Shown piece by piece: positions 36,119 through 47,543 of a stretch of DNA of 64,000 nucleotides. Origin of the DNA: Fallopia convolvulus. Lineage: Eukaryota > Streptophyta > Magnoliopsida > Caryophyllales > Polygonaceae. The position numbers and the translations under genes were made by a program. A model generated the notes under the pieces. It had not been told where the DNA came from. It made no database searches and saw nothing but the letters and a program-made list of their open reading frames with translations. Position 1 is the stretch's first letter. Every line of letters starts with the position of its first letter. The stretch is taken from contig OZ024733.1 in NCBI GenBank assembly GCA_964016875.1, positions 24,843,324 to 24,907,323 on the forward strand, in the 5' to 3' direction.

Positions 36119-36167
36119 ATACCGACTGCAGCAAAAGTCTAGGGTTTGTTTTGCGGAAAAAAATCGG

Positions 36168-36180
36168 GCTCTTTATACCA
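36168..36180 (-). other. Primer binding site, degenerate tRNA-Met type
   Basis: On the minus strand it reads TGGTATAAAGAGC, close to the TGGTATCAGAGC of intact copia elements, with two changes. Confidence 0.7.
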
Positions 36181-36356
36181 TACAAGATTCTGAACTTTGT
36201 TAATCTTGTCAATTCGAGGATATGATATTATATACTCATAAGAAATATACAAGAATTGTTCTAGAAGATCAGAAAAATATTAATAAGATAAGATCTATCT
36301 AGAAAATGAGAAAGATATACAATAAATATTATACAAATATATTCTATTCTTAATAA
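36181..36356 (-). repeat. 5' LTR of the second copia element
   Basis: It directly abuts the primer site, which fixes the edge at 36181. It matches 30259-30319 plus about 30945-31068, that is, the 3' LTR split by an insertion. The outer edge (TTATT start on the minus strand) is by alignment only. Confidence 0.75.
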
Positions 36357-37600
36357 AGCATTATCTAAGATTCAGTTCTGAATTTCATTACAAAAAATAA
36401 GCGTACTTTAGTTAATTTACAATATAAGTCTTGACTTGATATTGGATAGTGCTGATAAGAGAATAAAACGTTTCTAAAAAATTTCAAGTGTTTTATTCAT
36501 TAAAATTTAAAGTTGAAACTAAGGACTATTTGGTTGTAACTTATCAAAATGTAAACATAAAAAACGAACCTACTCTAATTTGGTGTTATTATTAGGTTTG
36601 TTGAATTAGTCTAAACCGGACCAGACCAAAAGTTTTGATTCGGCCCAAATCATTGGGTTAGAAATTTTGGAAAGCTCGGACTAGAGACCTGGTCGGACAA
36701 AAATCGTTCTGTCTATTCCTGTTTAAAACCGAATCAGACCAATATGAATATTTTTTTTATACTTCTTCAATAAAAACAAAGTTTTTTTTTCAAAATTATT
36801 ATTCAAACAATGTGATTGGTTCTTTCATAATTTTTTTTATTAATTTTATATGTAAGAATACTTTTATTAACCTAAAACATTAATAAAATAACTATAACAA
36901 ATTTAAGTCCTAGCCGAAAAATTCCGGGTTTGGACAGGAGCGGGAATTGACATTCCTTCATATGAAGGACCAGAGGCCATGTTTAGAATTTTACGGTCTG
37001 AGTCCCTTTTTTCCAGTCCGGGTCAGAATTGCAAAATTCTAGTCATGATACACGAATGAAAAATTTCACCCCGGCTCATGACACCACATTTCCCACATTT
37101 CCTATAGAAAAATGGTCTCGTGACTCGTTATGACGGAGCTATTCATTTCTCGGATTTCAAATTTCATTTATTCTCTAGACACATAAATATAAGGTGGGCT
37201 TAATAGAGAAAATCACTTTCCGATTCAATTCACTACACACACGTAAACAGTAAAGTACACCAAACAAATGAAGAAACTTTGTTCACCAAAACGAAAGAGC
37301 AAAATACTTGTATGTGTGTATAACAAAAATGGCCAACCCAAATACACTTCACTACCATGGAAAGCCCAGATCATATACAGCAACGGCCCAAGGCCCAGCT
37401 TTCACTTATAAGGGTAAACTGGTAATTGCAGCTCGATTTCAAAACGCAGCCATCATCCCGCCTTGGTTCGGGAGCTTCACTTCTGAAGCAAAATTTGAAT
37501 GAAAATTGAAAATTTTCAAACAAAAAACTTTATACTTTTTATTCATTTCCCCCTAATCTTGCTTTAAAATACTGACCAGTATTCTCATCTCAATCCGCCA
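36357..37600. other. Non-coding spacer upstream of the OSD1/UVI4-type gene
   Basis: It includes a patch at about 36600-37050 with ACCGGACCAGACC-like words, possibly an old repeat. No gene is visible. Confidence 0.5.
37383..37398 (+). promoter_or_regulatory. Paired GGCCCA motifs upstream of the OSD1/UVI4-type gene
   Basis: Two GGCCCA words (ACGGCCCAAGGCCCAG) lie about 230 bp before the presumed 5' UTR. TGGGCC/GGCCCA is the site II class of plant promoter motif, common in genes of dividing cells. This is motif matching only. Confidence 0.35.
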
Positions 37601-38141
37601 TTACCCCCCAATTCTGGTCTCTCTCTCTAGAAATCTATCTCCCCCTCCCTTCGTCTCCCTCTATCCCAAATCAAGAAGCCCCTCCAAACCCTAGCTTCTT
37701 CTCCGAGCTTCAAAGCCGCATTTCCTTCGTCGAAGGTTTATCTGGTATGCTTTATTGATATATTGTCTCTTCCGGCGAATTTCCGGTTGTCTGATACCTT
37801 TTTTTAGATTTTCTGGCGTTATTATATCACAGAATGTCACTTCATTTCGGAAATAGTCAGGTGTAGGAGTAGTAGCTTATCGCAATCTTTAAGCATTGAA
37901 TGAGCACGAATGTTTACTATCCATGCTTTTGCGGTTTTCTTCTTCGCTTCCATTTGAATTGATAGAACTAATGTTAGATTCACAGAAATCTCCGCATTTG
38001 TACTACGTAGCGTCATGAAGCGACATACCTGTTCAATCTTGATTCATTTTCGTTGCGAAATTGTATGGTTTCTGGTGTATTTCTTGCTTGCAATTGGTCA
38101 CTCACTTAACGCATTTCATTTGGCCAGTAGATTCATAAGAG

Positions 38142-40175
38142 ATGTCGTTGTCAAGAGATAGATTGGCTAGGCCTGTTGACATATCCACGCTTATCCCTAG
38201 CGCTGCTCGAAGGGTTGGTCTCATAGTCGATGAACCGGGGTTACGCCGAGGTCTTGGTACTCCTGTCCGAAATGAGGCCGGATCCAGTGGAGCTGCAGCT
38301 TTGGATAGTGCGTCAGGAAGGGGAATGCCTCACAGGTCTCCAATTGCTCGTGTAAATGCCAGAATGAGGGCACTGAGACGTGCACGGGGCCGAGGGGTTT
38401 GGGTTACAAGAAGCGGGCTGCGTTCATGGTACCCCAGGACCCCTCTCCGGGACGTGACTGCTGTAGTGAGGGTATTATTCCCGCTCTTGATGATTTTACC
38501 GCTTATGCTATATGTTTTGGATTTGATTTTCTTGAATGAATTTGCTGTACTAGAGTATTTATTAGCCCCAGCATGTTGAGTATTTTGGATTTATGATGTT
38601 CATGTGTTTAGGAACGCTGTTTTATTAGCGGCAACACTTGCTAGTCTATAGTTGTTTGCCAGTTCTGGATAATGAGGGCTCTTTTGTTACTATTGTAGAA
38701 GCATCTTGTTTTGGATGTCACCATGTATATGCTTCCTCATCTTGATCCTTATTAAATGCAATTGTTTGTTGTATTCATAAATCCAGTTACTGGTTGCCTT
38801 TAATACGAGGGATCATGACCAAAATGATAAGTGCTGTTCCTTGTAGAGATTCTTGAAAAATGGTGTTTGCTATGGAGAAGTTGCGTTGGTTCTTGAGTAT
38901 CAATGTTTTCATGTAGGCTAAATTGATGTGGTATTTGCAGTTCTTTTCAATTTTTTTCCCCTGTTGGCATAACTGCTAAACGTTTGTTCTATTCACTGAT
39001 ACAATCAGGTTTATAAGTTGGGGAGCTTGATCAAGTGGTTTAGTAATATGATAAGTACTTCAGGAAAAAATGGGTTTAGAGTTTTTGTTAGAGTCCTTTA
39101 CGTTATTGAGTTACCATATCTTTCTGTTTGCAAAATCTGCTGTATATCAGGTGAATGGTAATTGAGCTAATGCTTGTATAATATATTGCTAGTTATTTCC
39201 TTGTTATTGCAATTCATGTAGACTGGTCATAATTCCAGATTGAGTAACTCAATTAGGCAAATTATTAGTAACTCAATTAGGCAAAGGACTGCGTTAGGAT
39301 TGATGATTTGACATTGCTATTATCTTCCATCTGTGCTAATTTGGAACTGGTGTACACCATTTATGGGGGTATTTAATTGCGTCAACATGGATATCTAAAT
39401 AGACTTCACATTGAGATGATGTTTAATAAGAAGCGAAATGCATGCTTGTATAGATAAACTGTCTGTTATGTTGTTAAACGTATATCTAGAGCACATAGTG
39501 TGATAATTAGTAATCTCAGGTTGAAGGCTACAAGAAAAATCAGCATTAAGCATAAATAGTGTACGAAGGAATTAAACATCAATTAACAAGAAAGCACAAC
39601 TAATAGAACATGAATGAAGTGTTAACCCAGTTTTTCTCTTATGCTAGATAGGTTAGCATTCTTCTTGCTTGCTGTATAGATGATTGGTGCCTTTCTTCTA
39701 GTTTTAGTTCCTTCTCAATTGCTACCAAATGCTAACAAATGTGATGAAACAACAGGCCATTGAAAGGAGAAGATCTCGTGAGGCCAATGAGAGTGAACCT
39801 CAAATAGACAGCAATGAAGGAACGAGTGATCAAAGCCGAACTACTGAAAGAACTACTGTTCTTCATGTCCAGGATGAAAACGCACCACCACCCAGTGTTC
39901 ACCTTGAGCACGACATGTCATTCAAGACACCTCTTCCTGCTTCTTTCTCCAAGAAGCCTCAGCCTTCTTCACCAGCCAACCGAGCCTGGAGCATTGTTGC
40001 TAGCATTGCTCGTGAGAAGTCAGAAGGGTTCTTGACACCAGAGAAGAAGCTCCTGAGCTCAATTGAGAAAGTGAGGGAAGCTCTAATAGAGGATCAGCGC
40101 AGGATGCAGAATACACCAGCTGCTAAGAAAGCTGAAAGGGAAAGAAAGATCCGAACTCTAAAATCAATGCGCTAA
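38142..40175 (+). CDS. OSD1/UVI4: OSD1/UVI4 (POLYCHOME) family APC/C inhibitor
   Basis: Members of this family restrain the anaphase-promoting complex, thereby controlling meiotic division II and entry into endoreduplication. Two coding exons, 38142-38471 and 39756-40175, meet at a phase-0 GT-AG intron (AVVR, then AIERRR), giving 249 residues, close to the usual length of about 240. Family marks are RDRLARPVD near the start, SWYPRTPLRDVTAVVRAIERRR across the splice (RTPL at 99-102 is a candidate D-box), LTPEKKLLSSIEKV, and a basic C-terminus ending in Met-Arg, the MR tail. A DEN at 150-152 may stand for the GxEN-type box. A 5' UTR intron (about 37745-38127) is likely. The protein is rich in Arg and Ser and otherwise disordered. 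Whether it is the OSD1 or the UVI4 paralogue is not decided. Confidence 0.88.
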
Positions 40176-41050
40176 TCATCGGGGAAGAGGAGAGTTGTTC
40201 GGAAGTGACAGCTCATCATCTGATGAGCTGGTTAGGGAGAAATTCTTCATGACTATGAAGAGAGACTGGGAGTTGTGAGGAGAATGGGCACAGGGATCAG
40301 TTATTATTGATCAGTGATCAACATGATCCCCATATCCTTTTAGCTGGTTAGTACGATCTCTTACTACTCATAGGATGTATGTGCTGTCTCATGCACATTT
40401 TGTACTTGTTTTGTAAGTTTGCAGGAGAAACAGCTGAGATGATATTTTGTAGAAGCCAGATCAACTTGATCTGGGATTGTAGAAGAAGAATTCATAAGTA
40501 GATATAATAATTCCAACCTGAGTATTTTTGGGTCTTGAATAACTTGGATATATCAAATACTTGCATTTTAGTAGTATTTGTTTTCACAGGTTCCATAAGT
40601 GAAGACATCTTATATTCTTAGAATCTCTTACACTAGCCAATTTGCAATATGCAAAAATGAATTCCTAAATTTGGACTTAAGTTTTTCGTTTAATTTGAAC
40701 TTCATTTTTTGGTTTTAGAAAAATCGTAAATTTGTTTTATATATACTCTAGTAGTCTAGTATTCTCTGGTAAATCCTAAATTTGCAGTAGTCAATCCTAA
40801 AGAAGAGTTGAAATTTACCAAATTTGTACATCTAAAGTAATTAGTCCATTTACTCAGCACAAAAAGGGATCTCAATGCTACATATAGAGGCCCATAACAT
40901 AAGTTGCAAGGTTTGGTAAATAGTAAATCACAATAGACAACTGCAGGGCTTGTAAAATACAATGACAAATCATGATTGCTTCTTCAGAAATCAATCAAGC
41001 CAAGAGAAATGCAAAAGCTCTACAAACTCATAGACTATCACCGAGCATAA
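40176..41050. other. 3' UTR and spacer
   Basis: The 3' UTR of the upstream gene (to about 40520) is followed by AT-rich sequence with no gene up to the MULE target duplicate. Confidence 0.55.
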
Positions 41051-41058
41051 TTAGGTTA

Positions 41059-41175
41059 CGCCTGATTGAAGCGCCTATGACAGGCTTTACGAGCGCCCCA
41101 GTCGGTCACCTCGACCGACGTGCTGGGACCTCGAAAAGGACAATTTAGTCGGTCGAGGTGACCGACTACTCGGTT
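41059..41175 (+). repeat. Left terminal/subterminal repeat of the MULE
   Basis: It holds two full palindromic AGTCGGTC(A/G)...GACCGACT units and a partial one (CGACTGACT). The same motif recurs at the right end of the element (about 55355-55530). Confidence 0.7.
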
Positions 41176-41233
41176 CCTTCGACTGACTATCCACCCGTTG
41201 GAATTATTTCCAAACGGGTGGATTCCATCCCTC

Positions 41234-41240
41234 TATATAA
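41234..41240 (+). promoter_or_regulatory. TATA box of the MULE transposase gene
   Basis: TATATAA lies 83 bp upstream of the ATG at 41323, just inside the left terminal repeat. Confidence 0.65.
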
Positions 41241-41322
41241 ACCCATACGCCAAACCCATTTTCACATCCAAAAATCCATTTCATTCTTCTCTAAAAAAAT
41301 TCACTTTCAAAATTTTATCGAA

Positions 41323-44300
41323 ATGTCGAATTGGTTGATTGCAAAATTCAATGTAAGTTAATTAATTATTTTTCAAGCAATTTATTAAGTTTTTTCCGTT
41401 AAATTCATATAATTCGATATTATTTCCTAAATATTTTGTACTTTTACGTAGTCGTTGATGGTAGGAGGGTCAAAACCACTGGCTCCATTTGATTTAAACG
41501 AGGAGTACGTTGATGACGATGATTAAGGAGATGAGGTTTCGAATGAGCACAATTACGGCGTCGTTTATAATGTAGAATCAAATCTAGTATGTAAATGTCA
41601 TTTTATTAAGTTTAGAAATTAAGATAAAAAATTCTAATTAGTTTTTTTTTTATTATAATAGGTTATTCAGTTTCCAGATTTTTCTAGTTATTTTGCAAAT
41701 AATTGGGAGTGGAAGGAGCGAGAACCTATGATAAAGTAGGCCCGTGAGATAGGGAGGAAGTTAAACATTGTACTCACCACCAAAAACTCATGGCCGACAA
41801 AAATCAGTTTGGGATGTGTATTAGGTGGTGAGTACAAAACGGGAAAAAAGGGCATACCGCGTAAAATGGTTAAGAATTTAGGGGTCGGTGATGAGCTTAA
41901 ACCTCGTCCTCGTACTAGAAAGAATGGTTGTCCGTTCGAGTTGATAGGTTGGAGGGACAAATAGACCAAGAAGTGGCACTTAAGGGTGGAATGCGGTAAC
42001 CACAATCATGACCTTTCCACCAGTTTGGAGGGTTATTCGTTTGCGGGCCAATTGACTGAGGTTCAAAGGATTGACGCAAGAAATATGGCTTTGGCAGATA
42101 TAGAACCTAGGCAATCTATGACATTCCTAAGGGAAAAGTATCCAGATATGACCACATCAATGAAGCAGTTGTATGATTTTCGATACGAAGTGTTTAAAAA
42201 GGAGATGACCGGAAGGGGGGTAAGCGAATTTGCGATTCATTTCTTAGAGTCTAATGAATACTATGTCAACTATCGAACTGGGAAGAGTAGCAACAAGGTA
42301 CTAGACATCTTCTTTGCCCATCCGAAGTCGATGCAGTTGCTGAAGTTGTTCCCTTATGTTGTTGTGATGGACTCGACGTACAAAACAAACATGTAAGTCT
42401 TTATATTACCTATGATGTAGTAGTAGATTGAAGTACATACATTAAATCTTATTGAATTGACATTGTAGGTACAACATGCCTTTGTGCGAAATGGTTGGAT
42501 TTACATGCACCGAGAAGACTTTTTGTATTGCTTCTGCGTTTATGACAAGGGAGATTCAAGACCACTACGAATGGGTATTACTCCAATTGCGAGAGGTGTA
42601 TAAGCTGGTTGGAAGAGAGCCAGAAGCCATACTGACCGATCGGAATATGGCTGAGGTGAATGCTGTCGATCTCTTATTTCCCAAAGCCAAACATAAGCTT
42701 TGTTGGGTGCACATCCAACGCAACTGTAGGGCATACGCGTTGGGACATGGGTTCTCGGATAAGTCGGCGAACTTTTTTGCGAACAAAGCGTGGGAGCTAT
42801 TTTGTTTGACGACTGTGTGGGAGTACGAGACGCGACTCCAATTGGTAAAAGAAGCCGTGAAGCCAATTTTATTTACATATCTCCAGAACACCTGGCTCAC
42901 CCCTTGACGCGATCGGATTGTGAGGGCATTCATCGACCACCGCTTCAACCTTTTTACGAGGACCACAAATAGGTAAAAAAAGTTACTTTTGCCTCTCATT
43001 CCAATTTAGAAAATTGAGTTTTAATTTCCAAATATTTGTAGGGTCGAGTCACAACACTCCACACTGAAGGATTACTTGGGATCATCTGTTGGAGGGTTCA
43101 ATACTATAGTGAGGAACATACATAACGCGATCAGAATTCAGATTATGACCATACGTGGGCAGATAGAGATGGATCGCACCACTGTTCCACTTTCCATCCA
43201 TCACATGGTCGAACCGCTCTGAACGGTATTCTCTCTCCTCCCAACGAAGGTATCCAACAATTGTATAGGTCATTTGTTCGATCATATCAGTGCCCCTCTC
43301 AAGCTAGATAGTGTGTATAGTCCAATATGCGATGATCAGTGGTGAACAACTGCCCGTGGGCTCCCGTGCCCTCACCAAGTCCAGCAATGCATCACCCAAT
43401 GTAAGCCTATTGAGCTTTCAATGATCCATCCATTTTGGAAGCAATTGGTATGGGAAGGTCTTCCAACGACATCGCCCGAGGATGATTGCATAGAAGATGA
43501 CGATGCTGAATGGGTGAAGATGATAGCAGACTACAATGCAAGCACGATGCCCAAACACGTGCAACATGAGGTGATCCGCGGTTATGCTAAGAGCAAGGAT
43601 ACCAACAGATTGGAGGAACCCGATTGGAAGAAGCAGAAGGGAAGACCTAGGAAGAAATCGAATGTTTAGCCAAGAGGGTTGACTAGGTTGGAGCATATTC
43701 AACAACCTCCCCAGCGCAAAAGGGCTATGAAAGGCGCTCGTTCTATACCAGGATAAGAATTTACCTCGATACCAGCAGTTGATGAACAAGAGGAAGATGT
43801 CGAGATTGAGGAAGATGACAACCCGGTTTTGCCTCCCACGTCGGGAATGGGGTTTATTCCACCCAAGGCCCCCCTCTCACTAGCGACTTTGGAGGATTAG
43901 ATCTCATACCTCATGTACCTCCTTTCATGATGGCATACATTGCTGATGCGCGTGATGTTTCAGGAGACGGTCATTGTGGATATAGGGCGCTCGTTTCTCA
44001 AATGGGGTGGAATGCGAATGATGGATGGCTGCGTATGCGGCGAGAGCTTATCCAGGAGCTGAGGACCCACCGCGAGATATATTCGAGGATGGAGGGCTAG
44101 GGCTTCACTCAGGTTGATCAGTTGATCCGTAAAGTCAACTGGTTGCACCCGTATTGTCCAGTGGAGTACTGGATGGAGACACCTATGATGGGCGTTGTAT
44201 TTGCTACTAGATTTCAGTGTACACTGATCACATTAGGACGAAATATTTTACACACATGTTTCCCGATCATAGGAGACGGGGGTGTTCAGAGCCCTATTTA

Positions 44301-44589
44301 GGACAAGGTTGCATGTATTGCTTTCCTTAGGAACCACTACGTTCCAGTAAGTCATATTCTCTTTATTGATAATTATTGTATTTTATTTAGGACACTTAAT
44401 AATTGCGTGTTTTGTTTAATATTGTAGGTTACATTGCACGATGATTCTCCGATGACCCCCCCGCTAAGAATGTGGAGGGAGTGTCATCATCCATCAGTGA
44501 GCGAATATCTAGCCCGAAATCATGATCATTTATGTACATTCGATCAATATCAGATTTCAGAAGATTTGTCTCATCCTTATGGGACGTGA
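41323..44589 (+). pseudogene. MULE transposase fused to an OTU-type cysteine protease domain, decayed
   Basis: Likely exons are 41323-41352, 41452-41587, about 41660-42392, 42469-42972, 43042-44346 and 44428-44589, with GT-AG sites. A FAR1-like DNA-binding part (CPFELIGW, then WHL and CGNHNH near 41920-42005) is followed by the MULE transposase core. The D,D,E candidates are in VVVMDSTYKTN, ILTDRNMA and RVESQHSTLKDYL. CWVHIQRN and a remnant SWIM finger (GLPCPH, then IHPFWKQL) fit FAR1/mudrA transposases. After an acidic linker comes an OTU domain: DVSGDGHCGYRAL (Asp and Cys) near 43950 and NHYVPVTL (His) across the last intron. Stops at 41524, about 41737, 41961 and 42905, plus frame changes after 43200, show decay. 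The fusion is read from continuous exon order. Confidence 0.82.
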
Positions 44590-45125
44590 GTGTTTAGTGT
44601 ATGAATGGTTTAGTTTGTATGGTTTGGTGTATTATTATCGTTTATGTACGAATTTAAGGATTACTGGTGGTGAACTAGATGCTGCGACCGGATCAAAGAT
44701 TTCCTGGACATTACTTTCCATCATTTCAAAGGTAACTTGTTTTTTATTCTATGGTTGTAGATGGATTACGTTGCACATCATAAATTCTCAATTCAGATGA
44801 CGGGTGTGTTTGTATTACCTGTGGGATAATTCATTATAATGCAGCATAATGCATTATTTCAACATTTTTTGTCTTGGTTATGTGTGTCTGTGTGTGGGAG
44901 AGATCATACTGAGTATGTTTGTTTGTTAATATGTATTAATGCATGAATTTGTTTTTCATCCTTTTGGTTTTGGCAGGAGATCATCCGAAGGGTTTCCTGT
45001 ATTTCTGCTAGCTGGACGACCTTATGGCCCGAGGGCCTGGTTTTACTATCCTCATTTCTTCCAGCTGGACGACCTTATGGCCCGAGGGCCTAGTTTTACT
45101 ATCCTCCTCCATATGTACCAAACTA
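44590..45125. other. Non-coding part of the MULE downstream of the OTU exons
   Basis: It contains a roughly 64-bp tandem duplication (AGCTGGACGACCTTATGGCC, starting near 44999 and 45062). No domain is recognisable. Confidence 0.5.
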
Positions 45126-46193
45126 TGTAGGATCGTTAGTACTTAAACGAGTCGGCGACTCTTGCGAAGTCGTCGACTTTGAGTAACAGTCGAAGTCACT
45201 GACTTTGGTAAAGTCAGTGACCTTGAAATAAGCATCGGAATAATTAATCAAACAGGAAAGATATTACCAAACTATAAATGACAAGCGATGTATAGTGGAA
45301 ACTCTTCGTAAACCAACTAGTTTACTTAGAGAAAAACCACTCCCTTCCAAGCTTCTCACTTGGTCGGATTTCAAGAGTCGTTAGACTCGCTCTATTGATT
45401 TCTTGAGTGTTACAAAGCTCTCCCGTGTACAAGTTGAATCCCACAACCTTGAACCACACTCTACCTTTGTACCTACACTCTCAACCTCACGCTATGCCTA
45501 AGACACTCGAACTCACCACTTGCACGAATCTCACGCACAAGTCTTCTTCACTACTCGTACGAATCCCATGCACGAGTCTTCTTCAACCTAGAACTCTCTC
45601 TTTTCTTTTTCTCAAGATATACAATTATGCACGAAAGTCCTTTCTTCTAACCTAAAACAATGCAGTATTTAAGCTAGAATAAGGTGTGATTTTGTGTGAT
45701 ATTATTTCCTATTCGGTTAAGAAAATAACATCCCACGCAATCTTACAAGTTCTTTCCTAATATAACATTTACGTACACATAAAATATCTCAATGGAATCA
45801 TATCATCCTCTTATGATTTTAGCACTCTTTTGTGATGATATTCTCCATAAATAAATGCCCCAATTGTCCTATAAACAATCGCACACGATCTGTGCGTTCC
45901 TTCCATAAATAGTTTTCGTTGCCAGCTGGTCATGTTAGTGACTTTGCCAAGTCGCCGACTTGGCTTGCAAACTCGAAGTCATTGACTTCCTTGGAACCAT
46001 CAAAACACAACTTTTCAACAATAGTTTCTTGCAAGTTATCCTTTGTCAGTGACTTCTTCATAAGAACTTGATGTCACTGACTCTCCATGCAACTTCTGTG
46101 TCACTGACCTTTGGAACCATCAAAACTCAATCTTCCATAACTCAGGGTCATTGACTTTGGAACCATCAAAACTCAATCTTCCATCTTTTAACA
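45126..46193 (-). repeat. 3' LTR of the third copia element
   Basis: On the minus strand it begins TGTTAAAAGATGG right after the polypurine tract and ends ATCCTACA, giving TG...CA ends and 1068 bp. It carries about ten short GTCACTGAC/GTCAGTGAC-type words, many in inverted pairs. The outer edge is inferred from TG...CA alone. Confidence 0.65.
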
Positions 46194-47540
46194 AATTTCC
46201 CCTTTTTGATGGTGAAAAACAACCTATATTGATAAAAGCTATGCAACATACAAACACAATCACAGTAAAAAGAGCAAAGCACAAAAACCATAAAAAGTTC
46301 CCCCCTAAGCTTAGTAACCACATGATTTCAGTATTTTGATCCCCCTAATAAATCTATTCCCCCGGTTAATTCCCCCTTTTGGCATCATCAAAAAGATTGC
46401 TAAAAAAAGCAAAGAAATCAGAGGCAAAAATGGAAACTTAAAACATAGATAGTCATCCAACATGGCAAAAGAAAATGTACGATGCAAACACAAACAATTC
46501 AGAGATGCAATACAACCAAATCGAACTAAAAAGAGAAGTCTTTTAAACTGGGAGAATAATGTGGTAAGGGTAGAAGAGAGGGATAGAGAGAGTCATGGAC
46601 ATGCAGCAGTCTGTGACTCAAAATCGAAACAAGCAATTCTTGGTTACTCTTTGATCATCTTCTTCTTTCACGTCTCTTTCCAGTTCATGCTCTTTCAAAC
46701 TAGAGCCCTTGTTTCCTTATTCTTAGATTTTTCAACTCCATTGCCTCCAAATTTTCCTTAGCACTCTCCTCGTCCCTTTTTCGATGTGTCACTCGATTCC
46801 GGAAACGCTTACCGGTTGCGCCATTTGGCGCAGCGTTCTAGTTTCAAGTGACACGGTTAGGGTTTCTTGGTTTGTGTTTAGGTTCATGACGCTTTTACAT
46901 GAGGATGGAGGTAGGGTAATGAAGGAACTTGTTCTCTCTTAATTGGAAAGTATCACTTCAATCAAATCAAGCTCCGCTCAGAAAAACGTCTTTCGAAATA
47001 CAAACAATTCATCTTCTTAATATTCTAATGTGATCCACGCGCTAATTTTCACAGTCGTTGACCCTGCTCATGTCGACGACCATCAGACCTGTTTTCTCAT
47101 CTCAACATATCTGCCATGACATTTGCACAGTCCATGACCTTCTCTTTAAAGAACTTACTTGGCGTTGGGGTTGCATAGGGAGTGCCAAAACAAACCAAGT
47201 ATAACGAATTATATTGAGAATTTATCGATCATGATGATAAATCTTTGTTGCATAAGGAAATTCAAAACGGGCTCATAGAGACTCTCAAAACATGATAGGT
47301 TAGGGACAAGCATTAGAATCAACCATAATTTGGGCTTGTAATGAGGGTTAGGATATATCATCAGGTTGATTCTTTTGGGCTAAAACAACGAACTCAATAA
47401 GGTTGCACACATATGCATGGGGTTTCCTAAACATGATGTCTATCAAGAATGCTAAGAATTATACCATAATAGCATGACTTCAAAACATATGCAAATCAAT
47501 TAATTCTAGCCAATCATCGAGGGAATTCATGTAGGGAAAT
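46194..47540. other. Copia spacer between RNase H and the 3' LTR
   Basis: It is non-coding. It has a second ATTCCCCCTTTTGGCATCATC word (46370), typical of copia elements with long 3' spacers, and an inverted repeat GTGTCACT...AGTGACAC at about 46784-46857 around a TGCGCCATTTGGCGCA palindrome. Confidence 0.5.
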
Positions 47541-47543
47541 AGA

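Larger units (their letters stand above)
30259..36356 (-). mobile_element. Second Ty1/copia element, decayed and interrupted
   Basis: On the minus strand: 5' LTR (36181-36356), primer site (36168-36180), gag, protease, a join where the integrase core is missing, RT, RNase H ending near 32597, and a 3' LTR (30259-31068). The LTRs share AAGATAAGATCTATCTAGAAAA and the TTATACAAATATATTCTAT end. Two insertions interrupt it: a 1499-bp solo LTR between RNase H and the 3' LTR, and about 620 bp inside the 3' LTR. I did not find a clean target duplication. The pol frame is heavily broken. Confidence 0.85.

Noticed and set aside
36590..37050. Possible fifth hAT-type element with ACCGGACC words
   Set aside because: I could not find matching inverted ends or an 8-bp duplication.
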